Source: Peptococcaceae bacterium
GTDB taxonomy: Bacteria > Bacillota > Desulfitobacteriia > Desulfitobacteriales > Syntrophobotulaceae
Direction of reading: 5' to 3'
Assembly (NCBI GenBank): GCA_012517475.1
Contig: JAAYUV010000057.1
Coordinates: 1 to 57,686 of the forward strand
Length of the DNA stretch: 57,686 nt
Shown here: positions 44,986-53,238 of the stretch, in pieces
Layout: each line of letters starts with the position of its first letter
Position numbering within the stretch: the stretch's first letter is position 1
Notes under the pieces: model-generated
The model's database searches: none
Seen by the model: only the letters and a program-made list of their open reading frames with translations
Told to the model about the DNA's origin: nothing
Position numbers and translations under genes: made by a program

Positions 44986-46308
44986 ATGGAAAAAGTATGC
45001 TTTCTTACATTAGGCTGCAAAGTAAACCAGACGGAAAGTGAAGCGCTGGCTCAAACCCTTGCGGGAGAAGGATATAAGATTGTTGCAGAATCGGAAAATC
45101 CTGACGTCATCATTATTAATACCTGTACGGTGACAGGTACCGGAAGCAGTAAATCCCGCAAATTGATCCGTAAAATAGCCAAGGAATATCCGGCAAGTAC
45201 TCTTGTCGTCATGGGGTGTTATTCTCAGACCAAGCCGGAGGAGGTTGCGGAACTGGAGGGTGTTGATCTTATTATGGGAACGCAGGACAGGCTTTCTGTC
45301 CTCCAACATCTCAGGCGTCTGCGTAAGGAGCAGCCAGATTCTGAGACTAATCTTAAAAGGCAGAGAGAACCAGTCACTGCCGTACAGGCTTTTGGTTCAA
45401 ATTCTTCCTTTGAGGAACTCCCCTTGCTTGAGAGCGAAAGCCGCACCAGGGCCATGCTTAAAATCCAGGACGGGTGCAGTCAGTTTTGTACCTACTGTAT
45501 TGTTCCGTATGCCAGAGGACCATCCAGGAGCCGCGGCCCCGAAAAGGTTCTCGCTGAAGCGGAAAGATTGCTTGGCGCAGGTTACAGGGAAATTGTGCTC
45601 ACAGGGATACATATCGGGGTTTACGGCCAGGATCTTGATCAGGAGATTAACCTTGCAGGGCTTATTTCCCGGTTAGTTCAACTCAAAGGGCTGACCAGAC
45701 TCCGGCTCGGTTCGATTGAGCCCATGGAATTTACACCGGAGCTGCTCGGAATCCTTACCCATGGAACGGTTTGCCCGCATTTTCATATCCCTCTTCAAAG
45801 CGGTTCCGATATCATCCTGGCAAAAATGAAGAGACCCTATACCACAAAAGAGTATGCATTGCTGCTTGAGATGATCAGGAAGATTCTCCCTGATGCCGCT
45901 ATTGCTGCAGATATTATGACAGGATTTCCCGGGGAAACGGAGGAAAACCATCTGGAAGCTTTAAAGTTTATTGAACAATGTGATTTTGCCAGTATTCACG
46001 CTTTTCCCTATTCCCGCAGACCGGGAACACCGGCGGCGGAAATGCCCGGTCAAATTCCCAAAAATATCAAATCTGCCAGGGTAAATGAACTAATAAAACT
46101 TGGCAGGAAAAGCAGGGAAAAGTACGTCCAAAAGTTTATTGATCAACCTTTGGAATTACTCTTGGAAAAAGTGAATGAAGACGGATCGGCACAAGGCCAT
46201 ACCAGAAATTATATGGAATTAAGGCTTCCTCCGGAATTGAATCCCGGATGCTGGGCCCCTGGGCAACTTGTAGAATGTATTGTAAAAAAAGAATACCTTT
46301 TTTCTTGA
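44986..46308 (+). CDS. mtaB: tRNA t6A37 methylthiotransferase MtaB
   Basis: A 440-residue radical SAM methylthiotransferase that turns t6A37 into ms2t6A37 in tRNA. The N-terminal UPF0004 domain has cysteines in FLTLGCKVNQTE, NTCTVT and VVMGCYSQ. The radical SAM motif is QDGCSQFCTYCIVPYARG. A TRAM domain is at the C-terminus (PLELLLEKVNEDGSAQGHTR). GGGGGA precedes ATG 44986. Confidence 0.97.
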   Translation: MEKVCFLTLGCKVNQTESEALAQTLAGEGYKIVAESENPDVIIINTCTVTGTGSSKSRKLIRKIAKEYPASTLVVMGCYSQTKPEEVAELEGVDLIMGTQDRLSVLQHLRRLRKEQPDSETNLKRQREPVTAVQAFGSNSSFEELPLLESESRTRAMLKIQDGCSQFCTYCIVPYARGPSRSRGPEKVLAEAERLLGAGYREIVLTGIHIGVYGQDLDQEINLAGLISRLVQLKGLTRLRLGSIEPMEFTPELLGILTHGTVCPHFHIPLQSGSDIILAKMKRPYTTKEYALLLEMIRKILPDAAIAADIMTGFPGETEENHLEALKFIEQCDFASIHAFPYSRRPGTPAAEMPGQIPKNIKSARVNELIKLGRKSREKYVQKFIDQPLELLLEKVNEDGSAQGHTRNYMELRLPPELNPGCWAPGQLVECIVKKEYLFS

Positions 46309-46385
46309 TTTTTCTAAAAAGTAATTAACGAAAAGCATTTTTTGTTGTATCATAAGATAAATAAATCAAGAAATGAAGGAAAAAC

Positions 46386-47243
46386 ATGAAACTGTTAAAA
46401 AATTGGAAATCAAAAGTTGGCTTTATTATTGTAGTCATTATTGCGTTATGCGTACTTTTCATGAAAGTGCCCCTGTATTATCAAGCCAGAAGTTATATTA
46501 CCATGTATGTTTACAGCAAATATGAGAATAAAAACAGTTTGATGGCCAAACAAGGGATAACCGTAAATATTCCCGGCGGTTCCAGTACCAAAGAAAAAGA
46601 CTGGTATCCATTTATGATGGTTTTTAATGATGATAAAGGAATATCCAGTTATCTGGGCAGGGATCTCAATCTGACTGTACTGTATAATTTCGGTTCTTTT
46701 AGTTGGAATCAAAGTTCTACGGATTTCTTCCAGGATGATTCCCCTTACTTTGCCAGTTTTTATGGCGGTTATGTAGTCAAAGATAAATTGGGTACTAAAA
46801 AAATTGGATTTACTGAAAAAGGAGAGCCTGACATTCAGGAAATTTTCTCAATTCCTGAGTATGATTATAAACACTTGGTTCTGGAAAGTTTAGGCTGCCC
46901 TCCGGAAAAGTTGAAGATGGAGATCCTTTCCTATAATGTCAAAAAAGATGTCAAGTATGCGGGATATGATAATTGGGTACAGATTGATTCTTTTATGCAG
47001 ATTAACAGTCCTAACCATAAGTACCGGGGTGACCGCAGGGCATATTATCAATACGGTAATCCTCTGAAAAAGTGGAATCAGGAGGATTTTAAGCTCATAA
47101 CCACTTATGGCAGGCTTTATGTAAGATACTTTGAAGAGTTCCAGGACACAATATTCTTATACGTTATGTCCCCGGATAGTACCACCATCGAGAATTGTGA
47201 CGCGACTATACTGAGCAAGACCACGATTACGAAAAATACCTAA
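46386..47243 (+). CDS. Hypothetical single-span membrane protein
   Basis: A 285-residue protein of no recognised family. One N-terminal membrane helix (VGFIIVVIIALCVLFM) is followed by a domain of about 250 residues rich in Tyr, Asp and Lys, presumably outside the membrane. Two regions are well ordered in appearance: SLMAKQGITVNIPGGSSTKE and DYKHLVLESLGCPPEKLKME. GAAGGA precedes the ATG. It interrupts the mtaB-HIT-rpsU-yqeY order that is usual in Clostridia, so it may be a later insertion. Confidence 0.75.
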   Translation: MKLLKNWKSKVGFIIVVIIALCVLFMKVPLYYQARSYITMYVYSKYENKNSLMAKQGITVNIPGGSSTKEKDWYPFMMVFNDDKGISSYLGRDLNLTVLYNFGSFSWNQSSTDFFQDDSPYFASFYGGYVVKDKLGTKKIGFTEKGEPDIQEIFSIPEYDYKHLVLESLGCPPEKLKMEILSYNVKKDVKYAGYDNWVQIDSFMQINSPNHKYRGDRRAYYQYGNPLKKWNQEDFKLITTYGRLYVRYFEEFQDTIFLYVMSPDSTTIENCDATILSKTTITKNT

Positions 47244-47285
47244 TGATTGATCTTAGCCAATAACATAAAATGGAGGTTCTTTTAG

Positions 47286-47630
47286 ATGCCTGACTGTATT
47301 TTCTGTAAGATCATTAACAGAGAAATTCCTTCTCAGGTAGTATATGAGGATGAAGAATTGCTTGCTTTCAAGGATATCCATCCTGTTGCTCCCGTCCATG
47401 TTCTTGCCATTCCTAAAAAACATGTTGTGAGTGTCAACGATCTTGCTGATGAGGATGCCGAAGTCGTCGGGAAAATATTTTTAGTAATAAAAGAACTGGC
47501 TTCCCAACTGGGAATAGCCGAAACCGGGTACAGGGTTGTAACAAATTCCGGAGAAGATGGCGGACAAGAAGTAGGACATTTGCATTTTCACCTTATTGGA
47601 GGCAAACCATTAGGGAGAAAGATTGGTTAA
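47286..47630 (+). CDS. HIT-family nucleotide-binding hydrolase (HinT-like)
   Basis: A 114-residue histidine-triad protein. The zinc-type N-terminus CIFCKIINREIPSQVVYEDE and the active-site triad GHLHFHLIGGKPLG are complete. HinT proteins hydrolyse adenosine phosphoramidates. Length is normal. TGGAGG lies upstream of the ATG. The following 47631-47761 shows no gene. Confidence 0.95.
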   Translation: MPDCIFCKIINREIPSQVVYEDEELLAFKDIHPVAPVHVLAIPKKHVVSVNDLADEDAEVVGKIFLVIKELASQLGIAETGYRVVTNSGEDGGQEVGHLHFHLIGGKPLGRKIG

Positions 47631-47761
47631 AATGATAAATTTGGCTGAAACTTATTCGATTTCATCATCTATCCAACATATACTTTATCATAGCGATTTA
47701 TAAATTGGGTTGCATCCGCAGTGGCCAAGCTTAATGCCCGGATTAGCAGGTTGCTTCCAGC

Positions 47762-47790
47762 TTGACGTGTCCATGTTCATCCTTTATAAT
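47762..47790 (+). promoter_or_regulatory. Promoter for rpsU-yqeY
   Basis: TTGACG (47762-47767), 17 bases, TATAAT (47785-47790), a near-consensus vegetative promoter about 34 bases before the rpsU ribosome site region. Confidence 0.88.
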
Positions 47791-47830
47791 TATTTCGTAT
47801 CATTCGACCAGTGGAGGGAGGGATAAAAAA

Positions 47831-48007
47831 ATGAGTGAAGTGAGAGTAGGTAAAAATGAATCCCTGGATTCTGCACTCCGCCGGTTCAAGCGAAATTGTC
47901 AACGTTCGGGAGTTTTGTCGGAGGCTCGTAAACATGAGCATTACGAAAAACCTAGCGTGAAAAAGAAAAAGAAATCCGAGGCTGCGCGTAAACGCAAATT
48001 CAAATAA
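47831..48007 (+). CDS. rpsU: 30S ribosomal protein S21
   Basis: A 58-residue bS21 beginning [20 protein letters not shown] and ending in a lysine/arginine-rich tail. It sits near the anti-Shine-Dalgarno end of 16S rRNA. GAGGGAGG precedes the ATG; the open frame upstream to 47762 is promoter sequence. Confidence 0.97.
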   Translation: MSEVRVGKNESLDSALRRFKRNCQRSGVLSEARKHEHYEKPSVKKKKKSEAARKRKFK

Positions 48008-48022
48008 GGGAGTTGTCTCCAA

Positions 48023-48475
48023 TTGTCCCTGAAGGATCGTCTTGTTGAGGATATGAAGGCTGCCATGAAAGCCAAAGAGGAGGGGAAGGTTAGACTTTCT
48101 GTCATCCGAATGGTTCGGGCTGCTATCAAAAATGCTGAAATAGACAAGAAAACGGAGTTCAACGATGCTCAGGTTATAGAAGTGCTCGCTCGTGAAGTGA
48201 AAATGCGTCGGGATGCAATGGTAGAGTTCGCGAAAGGGAATCGTACGGATAAAGTTCAGGAGCTGGAAGAGGAAGTCGCCATCCTCATGGAGTACTTACC
48301 TCAACAGTTCACTGAAGAAGAGATCCGAAAAATAGCCGAGGAAATCATCGCTGAAACCGGGGCCCAGGGACCCAAGGACTTAGGAAAGGTCATGGGAATG
48401 ATTACTCCGAAGACCAAGGGAAGAGCCGACGGAAAGATTGTTAACCAAATTGTGAGAGAGCTCCTGGGTAATTAA
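48023..48475 (+). CDS. yqeY: GatB/YqeY domain protein
   Basis: A 150-residue YqeY protein starting SLKDRLVEDMKAAMKAKEEG and containing LRSVIRMVRAA-type helix (LSVIRMVRAAIKNAEIDK) and the C-terminal tRNA-binding-like helical domain (LGKVMGMITPKTKGRADGKI). It resembles the tail domain of amidotransferase subunit GatB. TTG 48023 is the start with GGGAG upstream. It follows rpsU by 15 bases and is in the same operon. Confidence 0.95.
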   Translation: MSLKDRLVEDMKAAMKAKEEGKVRLSVIRMVRAAIKNAEIDKKTEFNDAQVIEVLAREVKMRRDAMVEFAKGNRTDKVQELEEEVAILMEYLPQQFTEEEIRKIAEEIIAETGAQGPKDLGKVMGMITPKTKGRADGKIVNQIVRELLGN

Positions 48476-48501
48476 CAAGTTGATAAATTGATGAAAAAGA
48501 A

Positions 48502-48710
48502 GGGGATGTTGCAAAACTACTTAAAAAGTAGTTGAGCGATATCTTCTTTTTCTATAAAGAAATAGAAACCTGATAAAATCGTTGGTTTATTTTTAGGCAT
48601 AATTAAATTATACAGTATTTGCGGGCTCTCCGGGGCTCGCATTTGCTATTCCCAGACAAATAAGGAGGGCTGTTGCCCACGAACTTTCACGTTCATTGTG
48701 CAACAGCCCC
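48502..48710. mobile_element. 209-bp terminal-inverted-repeat element (MITE or IS relic)
   Basis: GGGGATGTTGCA (48502-48513) and TGCAACAGCCCC (48699-48710) are inverted copies with one mismatch. The termini resemble those of several DDE insertion sequences with GGGGCTGTTGCA-type ends. The interior is AT-rich and has no gene; it contains an ACTACTT/AGTAGT hairpin next to the left end. No clear target duplication was found. Confidence 0.5.
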
Positions 48711-48716
48711 TTTTTT
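48667..48716 (+). terminator. Terminator after yqeY, formed at the element's right end
   Basis: GGGCTGTTGC (48667-48676) pairs with GCAACAGCCC (48700-48709), with further pairing of CGAAC with GTTC in the loop, followed by TTTTTT. Confidence 0.75.
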
Positions 48717-48725
48717 ATTCCAGTT

Positions 48726-49409
48726 CTAGACGGATTTTATTCTATATTGTTTTGTTGGCCTGCCCACGGTTCCATACTCCAAATCCACAGTAATCTTTTC
48801 TTCATGAAGAAGATACTCCAGATAGCGCCAAACGGTTATTCTTGACATCGATAAAGCAGAAGCAATTTGCTGACAAGTCAGATAGTTGTCATGTTTTAGT
48901 AGAAAAGTCAGGATTTGTTCCAAGGTGATTAAATGAAGTCCTTTGGGGAGACTGGGCAGTGTCTTTTCCTTTTCTGCAAAAAGGTTTAACTGGTCCAGGT
49001 CATCTTGACTTAGCTTTGCTGTTTTAGATATCAGATTGCGAATTTTGAGATAACTTTTTAATGCTCTTTCCAGACGAATATCGTCAAAAGGTTTAAGAAT
49101 ATAGTCTATCGCGCCCAAGCGAAAGATCTTATTAATTGTCGCAGAATCGCTGGCGGCCGTGACGCAAATCACGTCAGACGGCAGCTCGAAATAGCGTATT
49201 TGTTTTAACAGATCTACTCCGTTTCCCTCCGGCAAGTAAATGTCCAATAAGACTAAATCAGGCCTAAGTTCTTTAATTCTCTCCAAAGCGTCCGTTTCTT
49301 CGGAACTTGATCCAACCACACAAAAATCCGGAAGTTTTTCAATATATTTTTTATTGATATAAGCCACCATGGGATCATCTTCTACAATATAGACCTTTGC
49401 TTTATTCAT
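48726..49409 (-). CDS. CitB/DcuR-family response regulator
   Basis: A 227-residue two-component regulator. The receiver domain has the acidic pair D11-D12, the phosphorylation site D56 in LVLLDIYLPEG and the conserved Lys in YILKPFDD. The C-terminal domain (LKHDNYLTCQQIASALSMSR, ITVWRYLEYLLHEEKI) is the helix-turn-helix of the CitT/DcuR/MalR class. Partners of this class sense extracellular citrate, fumarate, malate or similar acids. Its kinase gene lies upstream in the same direction, but an IS110 remnant separates the two, so it may now depend on a promoter in that element. Confidence 0.93.
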   Translation of the reverse strand: MNKAKVYIVEDDPMVAYINKKYIEKLPDFCVVGSSSEETDALERIKELRPDLVLLDIYLPEGNGVDLLKQIRYFELPSDVICVTAASDSATINKIFRLGAIDYILKPFDDIRLERALKSYLKIRNLISKTAKLSQDDLDQLNLFAEKEKTLPSLPKGLHLITLEQILTFLLKHDNYLTCQQIASALSMSRITVWRYLEYLLHEEKITVDLEYGTVGRPTKQYRIKSV

Positions 49410-49429
49410 ATTTATTACCCATTCCTTTC

Positions 49430-49711
49430 GCTTCGCTCAAGGCACAAAACGGCATGAAACCGTTGCCCTTGAGCTTGCTTTATTTTAAAACTATCTTGTT
49501 GAGATTACAGGCAACTACAAATCACGTGGAGGTGAGTGCGCTGCTCCTTTGGGAGTAGACCGCATATTTATATGTGTGGACTGTCCTATCAAGCACAAAT
49601 AAGTGTGCCATTAGAGCACGAAGACTTATCTTTGTATAAACAACTCGTTTATAGCTGGACAATCAGTTAATGCCTGCTCTTCTCAATAATTCTTTGCGAA
49701 GGGAGACTTTA
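49430..49711 (+). mobile_element. IS110 element left end, candidate bridge-RNA region
   Basis: Between the response-regulator start and the transposase start are about 280 non-coding bases rich in secondary structure: CTCAAGG/CCTTGAG with inner AACGG/CCGTT (49436-49473), CTCC-TTTG-GGAG near 49552, and CCGCATA-TTTA-TATGTGTGG near 49560-49580. In IS110-group elements the sequence before the recombinase encodes a bridge RNA that pairs with target and donor DNA. Exact element ends cannot be set because IS110 elements lack terminal inverted repeats. Confidence 0.45.
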
Positions 49712-50771
49712 ATGCTAAAAATCGTTTACCCCATCTGTTGTGGAATTGATGTCCACAATAAGTTTCTTGTTGCCTGTATTGCCACTACCAATGACAAAGG
49801 GGTTACCACTTACAAGTCTCATCGTTTTTCTACCTACACAAATGATTTGCGAAAGCTTTCGGATTGGCTTTCCTCTAATTCCCGCCCACATGTTTGCATG
49901 GAATCAACCGGCAAATATTGGGTGCCTGTGTACAATATTTTGGAAGCCACCTGTAAAATCACTCTGGCCCATCCAAAGTACGTCAAGGCGATTCACGGCA
50001 AGAAAACCGATAAAAAGGATGCCAGATGGATTGCTGACCTGTTTAAGCACGACCTTGTTGCCGGAAGTTTTATGCCACCTCTCCCAATTCGTCAACTGCG
50101 TGACTTGATGCGTTACCGTTTCAAGCTCACAAACTTTAAGTCCAGCGAGAAGAACCGGATTCAAAATTGTCTTACTGTATCAAATATCCAGCTTGCCAAC
50201 GTGGTATCTGATACTTTCGGTAAGAGTTCAATGAAAATCATTGACTACTTGCTTGAAAATCCTGATGATAAGGATTTCGATTTTGTTCCTCTTCTTCACG
50301 CCTCCATGTTGAATAAGGTGGATAAGATCCGACTTGCTTTAGACGGGATGATTACCCCCGAGCAACAGCAAAAAATGAATATTATCCTTTAAACACTTGT
50401 GTTCCTGGACAGGGGTGACTCCTCAAAACAACGAGAGTGCGAGCAAAAAACATTCTGTGCGCATCTCCCGTGCCGGTGTTTATATCAAACCACTTTTAGT
50501 CCAATGTGCAAACGCAGTTGTTAAAAGCGATAAACACCCTGAAATCAAGGGCCGCTATTTGTCCGTTAAGAAGCGACGTGGACATAAGCGTGCTATTATT
50601 GCGGTTGCCCGAATGTTGCTAACCGCCATATATCACATCCTTAAGAAAGGAGAACCCTACAATCCCGAACTCTACAAAAAGGCAGAAATTATGCCGCAGA
50701 CTCGCAATATCACTGTAGAACAAGCTATTTTAATAGCTCGAAGGCACGGGTACTCAGTAATTAAGGGTTGA
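49712..50771 (+). pseudogene. IS110-family transposase, internally deleted and frame-disrupted
   Basis: 49712-50392 encodes the N-terminal DEDD domain: CGIDVHNKFLVA, MESTGKYWVPVYN and HGKKTDKKDARWIADL contain the catalytic acidic residues. The frame ends at TAA 50390-50392. From 50394 another frame continues the family's C-terminal domain: HLCSWTGVTPQNNESASKKH, then RISRAGVYIKPLLVQCANA, with the catalytic serine region. The segment of roughly 70-80 residues that normally joins these parts, including the PGI motif region, is absent, so the break is a deletion rather than a simple frameshift. The enzyme cannot be functional. It lies on the plus strand, opposite to the two-component genes it separates. 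Confidence 0.85.
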
Positions 50772-50840
50772 TATTAATTTAAAGTTATCACTATTAAGTT
50801 TTTAAAACCGTCCCATGGATGGTTTGTTTGCTACATTTTT

Positions 50841-52451
50841 TTAGGTTATACCGCCAGAGTACTTGGTTTCAGACTTGTCCTCCCTATTCAAGTTATAAGG
50901 AATGATTACCCTGAATGTTGTTCCAAGTTCTCTGGAAATGACGATGACCTTTCCCCCTGCAACTTTTACTCTACCCTGGAGGTTAAACAGACCTAGTCCT
51001 TGGCCGTCTTTCTTTGTGGTAAATCCCTGATCGAAAATGTAAGGCAGAATATGGTCTGGTATTCCAGATCCGCTGTCACTTACTTCAATTTTTATCTCTT
51101 CAGCAGTTTGTTCGATCAGAATACTTACTTCGCGCTGTGATTTGTTGGAGGGTAAAGAATCAAAGGCGTTTTCAATTAAATTGCCTAAGACAATAACCAT
51201 GGCGTGTTCGTCGAAAAACGTTGGAAGCTTATATAACCTGCTTTTTTGGTCAATCATAAAACGAATTTGTTTTTCTTCCGCTTCGCTGGCTTTTCCCATT
51301 AAGAGACCTGCAACCGTGCTGGATTGTATGTGATCCATCAAAAAGCTGACTAAATTTCGTTCTTTGAAAGTTATTTCTGATATATATGAACGTGCTTCAT
51401 CCAGTGCTTCCAGGTTAATGAGGCCCAAAATGACGTGAAGTTTATTTAAATACTCATGAGTTCTCGCCCGTAACGCAGCGACAATTTTTTTAACCCCGGT
51501 TAGCTCTTCAGCAATTTTGTTAACCTCTGTCAGAGGACGAAAAGTTGCGATAGCTCCTACAATTTTTCCTTTAATGGTTAAGGCAACACGGTTAGTCATT
51601 ACAACACTATTGTTAATTATCAACTGTTGATCTTCCTGTAGGTAATTGGAGTCCATAACAGCGGGGAGTTGGGAATCTGGTATCAGCTCCCGGATGTCTC
51701 GCCCCAAAAAATGTGTATCAACTGGGAATAGATTCCTGGCCGTCTGATTAATCATCGTGATTTTGCAATTTTGATCTATTGCAATAATTCCCTCTTTTAC
51801 AGAATGGATGATGGTTTCTCTTTCCTGCAAACGGGTGGCTATTTCCAAAGGTTCCATTCCAAACATGATTTTTTTGACACTTCCAGCCAATAAGAAAGAA
51901 AAACAAATAATTAAAGCAAGACTGAAAGGTATGATGAAATAAAAAATATTATAAATCTTGGATAGAATCATAGAAATATCCGGTTGAAAGAAACCAACGG
52001 CAATGACGCCAACCTGGGTACTTCCGCGTAATATTGGCCGGAATGCCCGGATAGAAAGACCGGAAACCCCGACCGCTTTGGAAGTATAGGATTGACCGCG
52101 TAAAGCCGGGCCTTCATCTCCACCGGAAAAAGGGAGTCCGATTAATGAACGGTCCGGGTGGGTATAACGAATACCTTTCATGTCCATAAAGACAACGAAG
52201 ACAGCTTGAGTTTCCGCCCGGATTTCATCAGCAATTTCCTGCAAATTTTTGCTGGGGTCCCCGCTTGCATATGCCGAAATCACATCTTGCCGGGTTGCGG
52301 CCAGAGAAGCGATATCTAAAGCCTGGCGGGCAATTTGATTTTCGAAACTATTGATAAATGTATAATGAAGAATGGAAAGGGCAAGCAATAGGGGAATAAT
52401 ACTGCTAATCAAAGTAATGAAAAAAATACGGGCTTTAAGCGGGAGTTGCAT
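50841..52451 (-). CDS. CitA/DcuS-family sensor histidine kinase
   Basis: A 536-residue membrane kinase. Membrane helix 1 is at about residues 9-30 and helix 2 at about 170-192; between them is an extracytoplasmic Cache/PAS sensor (VFVVFMDMKGIRYTHPDRSL is typical of CitA/DcuS). A cytoplasmic PAS domain spans about 208-305. The Spo0B-type H-box is ALRARTHEYLNKLHVILGLI. The ATPase domain has NLIENAFDSL (N), VSDSGSGIPD (G1) and GLGLFNLQGRVKVAGG (G2). It probably senses a di- or tricarboxylate. It is transcribed away from the CODH-like operon, across a shared regulatory region. Confidence 0.95.
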   Translation of the reverse strand: MQLPLKARIFFITLISSIIPLLLALSILHYTFINSFENQIARQALDIASLAATRQDVISAYASGDPSKNLQEIADEIRAETQAVFVVFMDMKGIRYTHPDRSLIGLPFSGGDEGPALRGQSYTSKAVGVSGLSIRAFRPILRGSTQVGVIAVGFFQPDISMILSKIYNIFYFIIPFSLALIICFSFLLAGSVKKIMFGMEPLEIATRLQERETIIHSVKEGIIAIDQNCKITMINQTARNLFPVDTHFLGRDIRELIPDSQLPAVMDSNYLQEDQQLIINNSVVMTNRVALTIKGKIVGAIATFRPLTEVNKIAEELTGVKKIVAALRARTHEYLNKLHVILGLINLEALDEARSYISEITFKERNLVSFLMDHIQSSTVAGLLMGKASEAEEKQIRFMIDQKSRLYKLPTFFDEHAMVIVLGNLIENAFDSLPSNKSQREVSILIEQTAEEIKIEVSDSGSGIPDHILPYIFDQGFTTKKDGQGLGLFNLQGRVKVAGGKVIVISRELGTTFRVIIPYNLNREDKSETKYSGGIT

Positions 52452-52483
52452 ACACTTGCGTCCTTTCCAAGACTATTTTTATG

Positions 52484-52546
52484 TATTGTAACATCAATTT
52501 TTATCAATATTGTAATTTATCAATATTGTAACATCAATTTTATCAA
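52484..52546. promoter_or_regulatory. Three tandem AT-rich repeats in the divergent control region
   Basis: Three head-to-tail units begin with TATTGTAA and end with TATCAA: 52484-52507 (24 bases), 52508-52523 (16 bases, lacking the CATCAATTT middle) and 52524-52546 (23 bases). Units 1 and 3 are nearly identical. They lie between the kinase start (52451) and the CooF-like gene (52696), where binding sites for the response regulator are expected. No confident promoter was identified in 52547-52695, which is A-rich with AGAACAATA repeated twice. Confidence 0.6.
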
Positions 52547-52695
52547 CCGGGGTAAAGCAAACTGAAAAAACAATAAACAAAATCAGAACAATAAGAACAA
52601 TAAGAAAACAAAAAGAACATTTATAGGTGACATGGGATAAAAATAGAAAATATTCCATGTCTTTTTGATTAATGAAAGAAGGGAGGGAATATTTT

Positions 52696-53214
52696 ATGAC
52701 AAACAGTAATAGTTCCAAAAAAAGGATTTTCTGTGATCAGAAACTTTGCCTTGGGTGTAAAACATGTGAACTGCGCTGCGCGGTTGAAAGAAGTTCGGTC
52801 AGTAAAAGTTTAACAGACGCTGTAAGAGAGGGGATTCTCCCAAGACCCCGGGTATATGTAGAATGGGATGGAAACAGGCCCTTTGCCTTGCAGTGCCGTC
52901 ATTGCCAGGAGGCCCCCTGTTTGGAAATCTGTTCTACAGGTGCTTTGCGAAAAGATGAAGAGAGCGGATGCACTTATATTGACGGGGAGCGCTGCATTAG
53001 CTGCTGGATGTGTGTAATGGTCTGCCCGTATGGTATGATTGCTCCTGCTGTGGAAAAAAATGCCGCAGATAAATGCGACCAGTGTTTCCAAATGGCAGAG
53101 CCTTTCTGTCTGGCTTCATGTCCGACCGGAGCCCTGCAGCTATTGACTCCTGAAGAATATGAAAAAACTTTCGCCCAAAAGAGAATCAACGCTTTTCAGT
53201 CTCTAAATGGTTAA
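52696..53214 (+). CDS. CooF-like four-cluster ferredoxin
   Basis: A 172-residue polyferredoxin related to CooF, the electron carrier of CO dehydrogenases, and to HycB/DmsB-type subunits. Four cysteine sets are seen: CLGCKTCELRC, CRHCQEAPCLEIC, CISCWMCVMVC and CDQCFQMAEPFCLASC, predicting four [4Fe-4S] clusters. ATG 52696 follows AGGGAGG. It is the first gene of the operon divergent from the kinase and would accept or donate electrons to the CODH-like protein next door. Confidence 0.9.
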   Translation: MTNSNSSKKRIFCDQKLCLGCKTCELRCAVERSSVSKSLTDAVREGILPRPRVYVEWDGNRPFALQCRHCQEAPCLEICSTGALRKDEESGCTYIDGERCISCWMCVMVCPYGMIAPAVEKNAADKCDQCFQMAEPFCLASCPTGALQLLTPEEYEKTFAQKRINAFQSLNG

Positions 53215-53238
53215 GTTTGTTAAGGGGGATAAAAAAGA

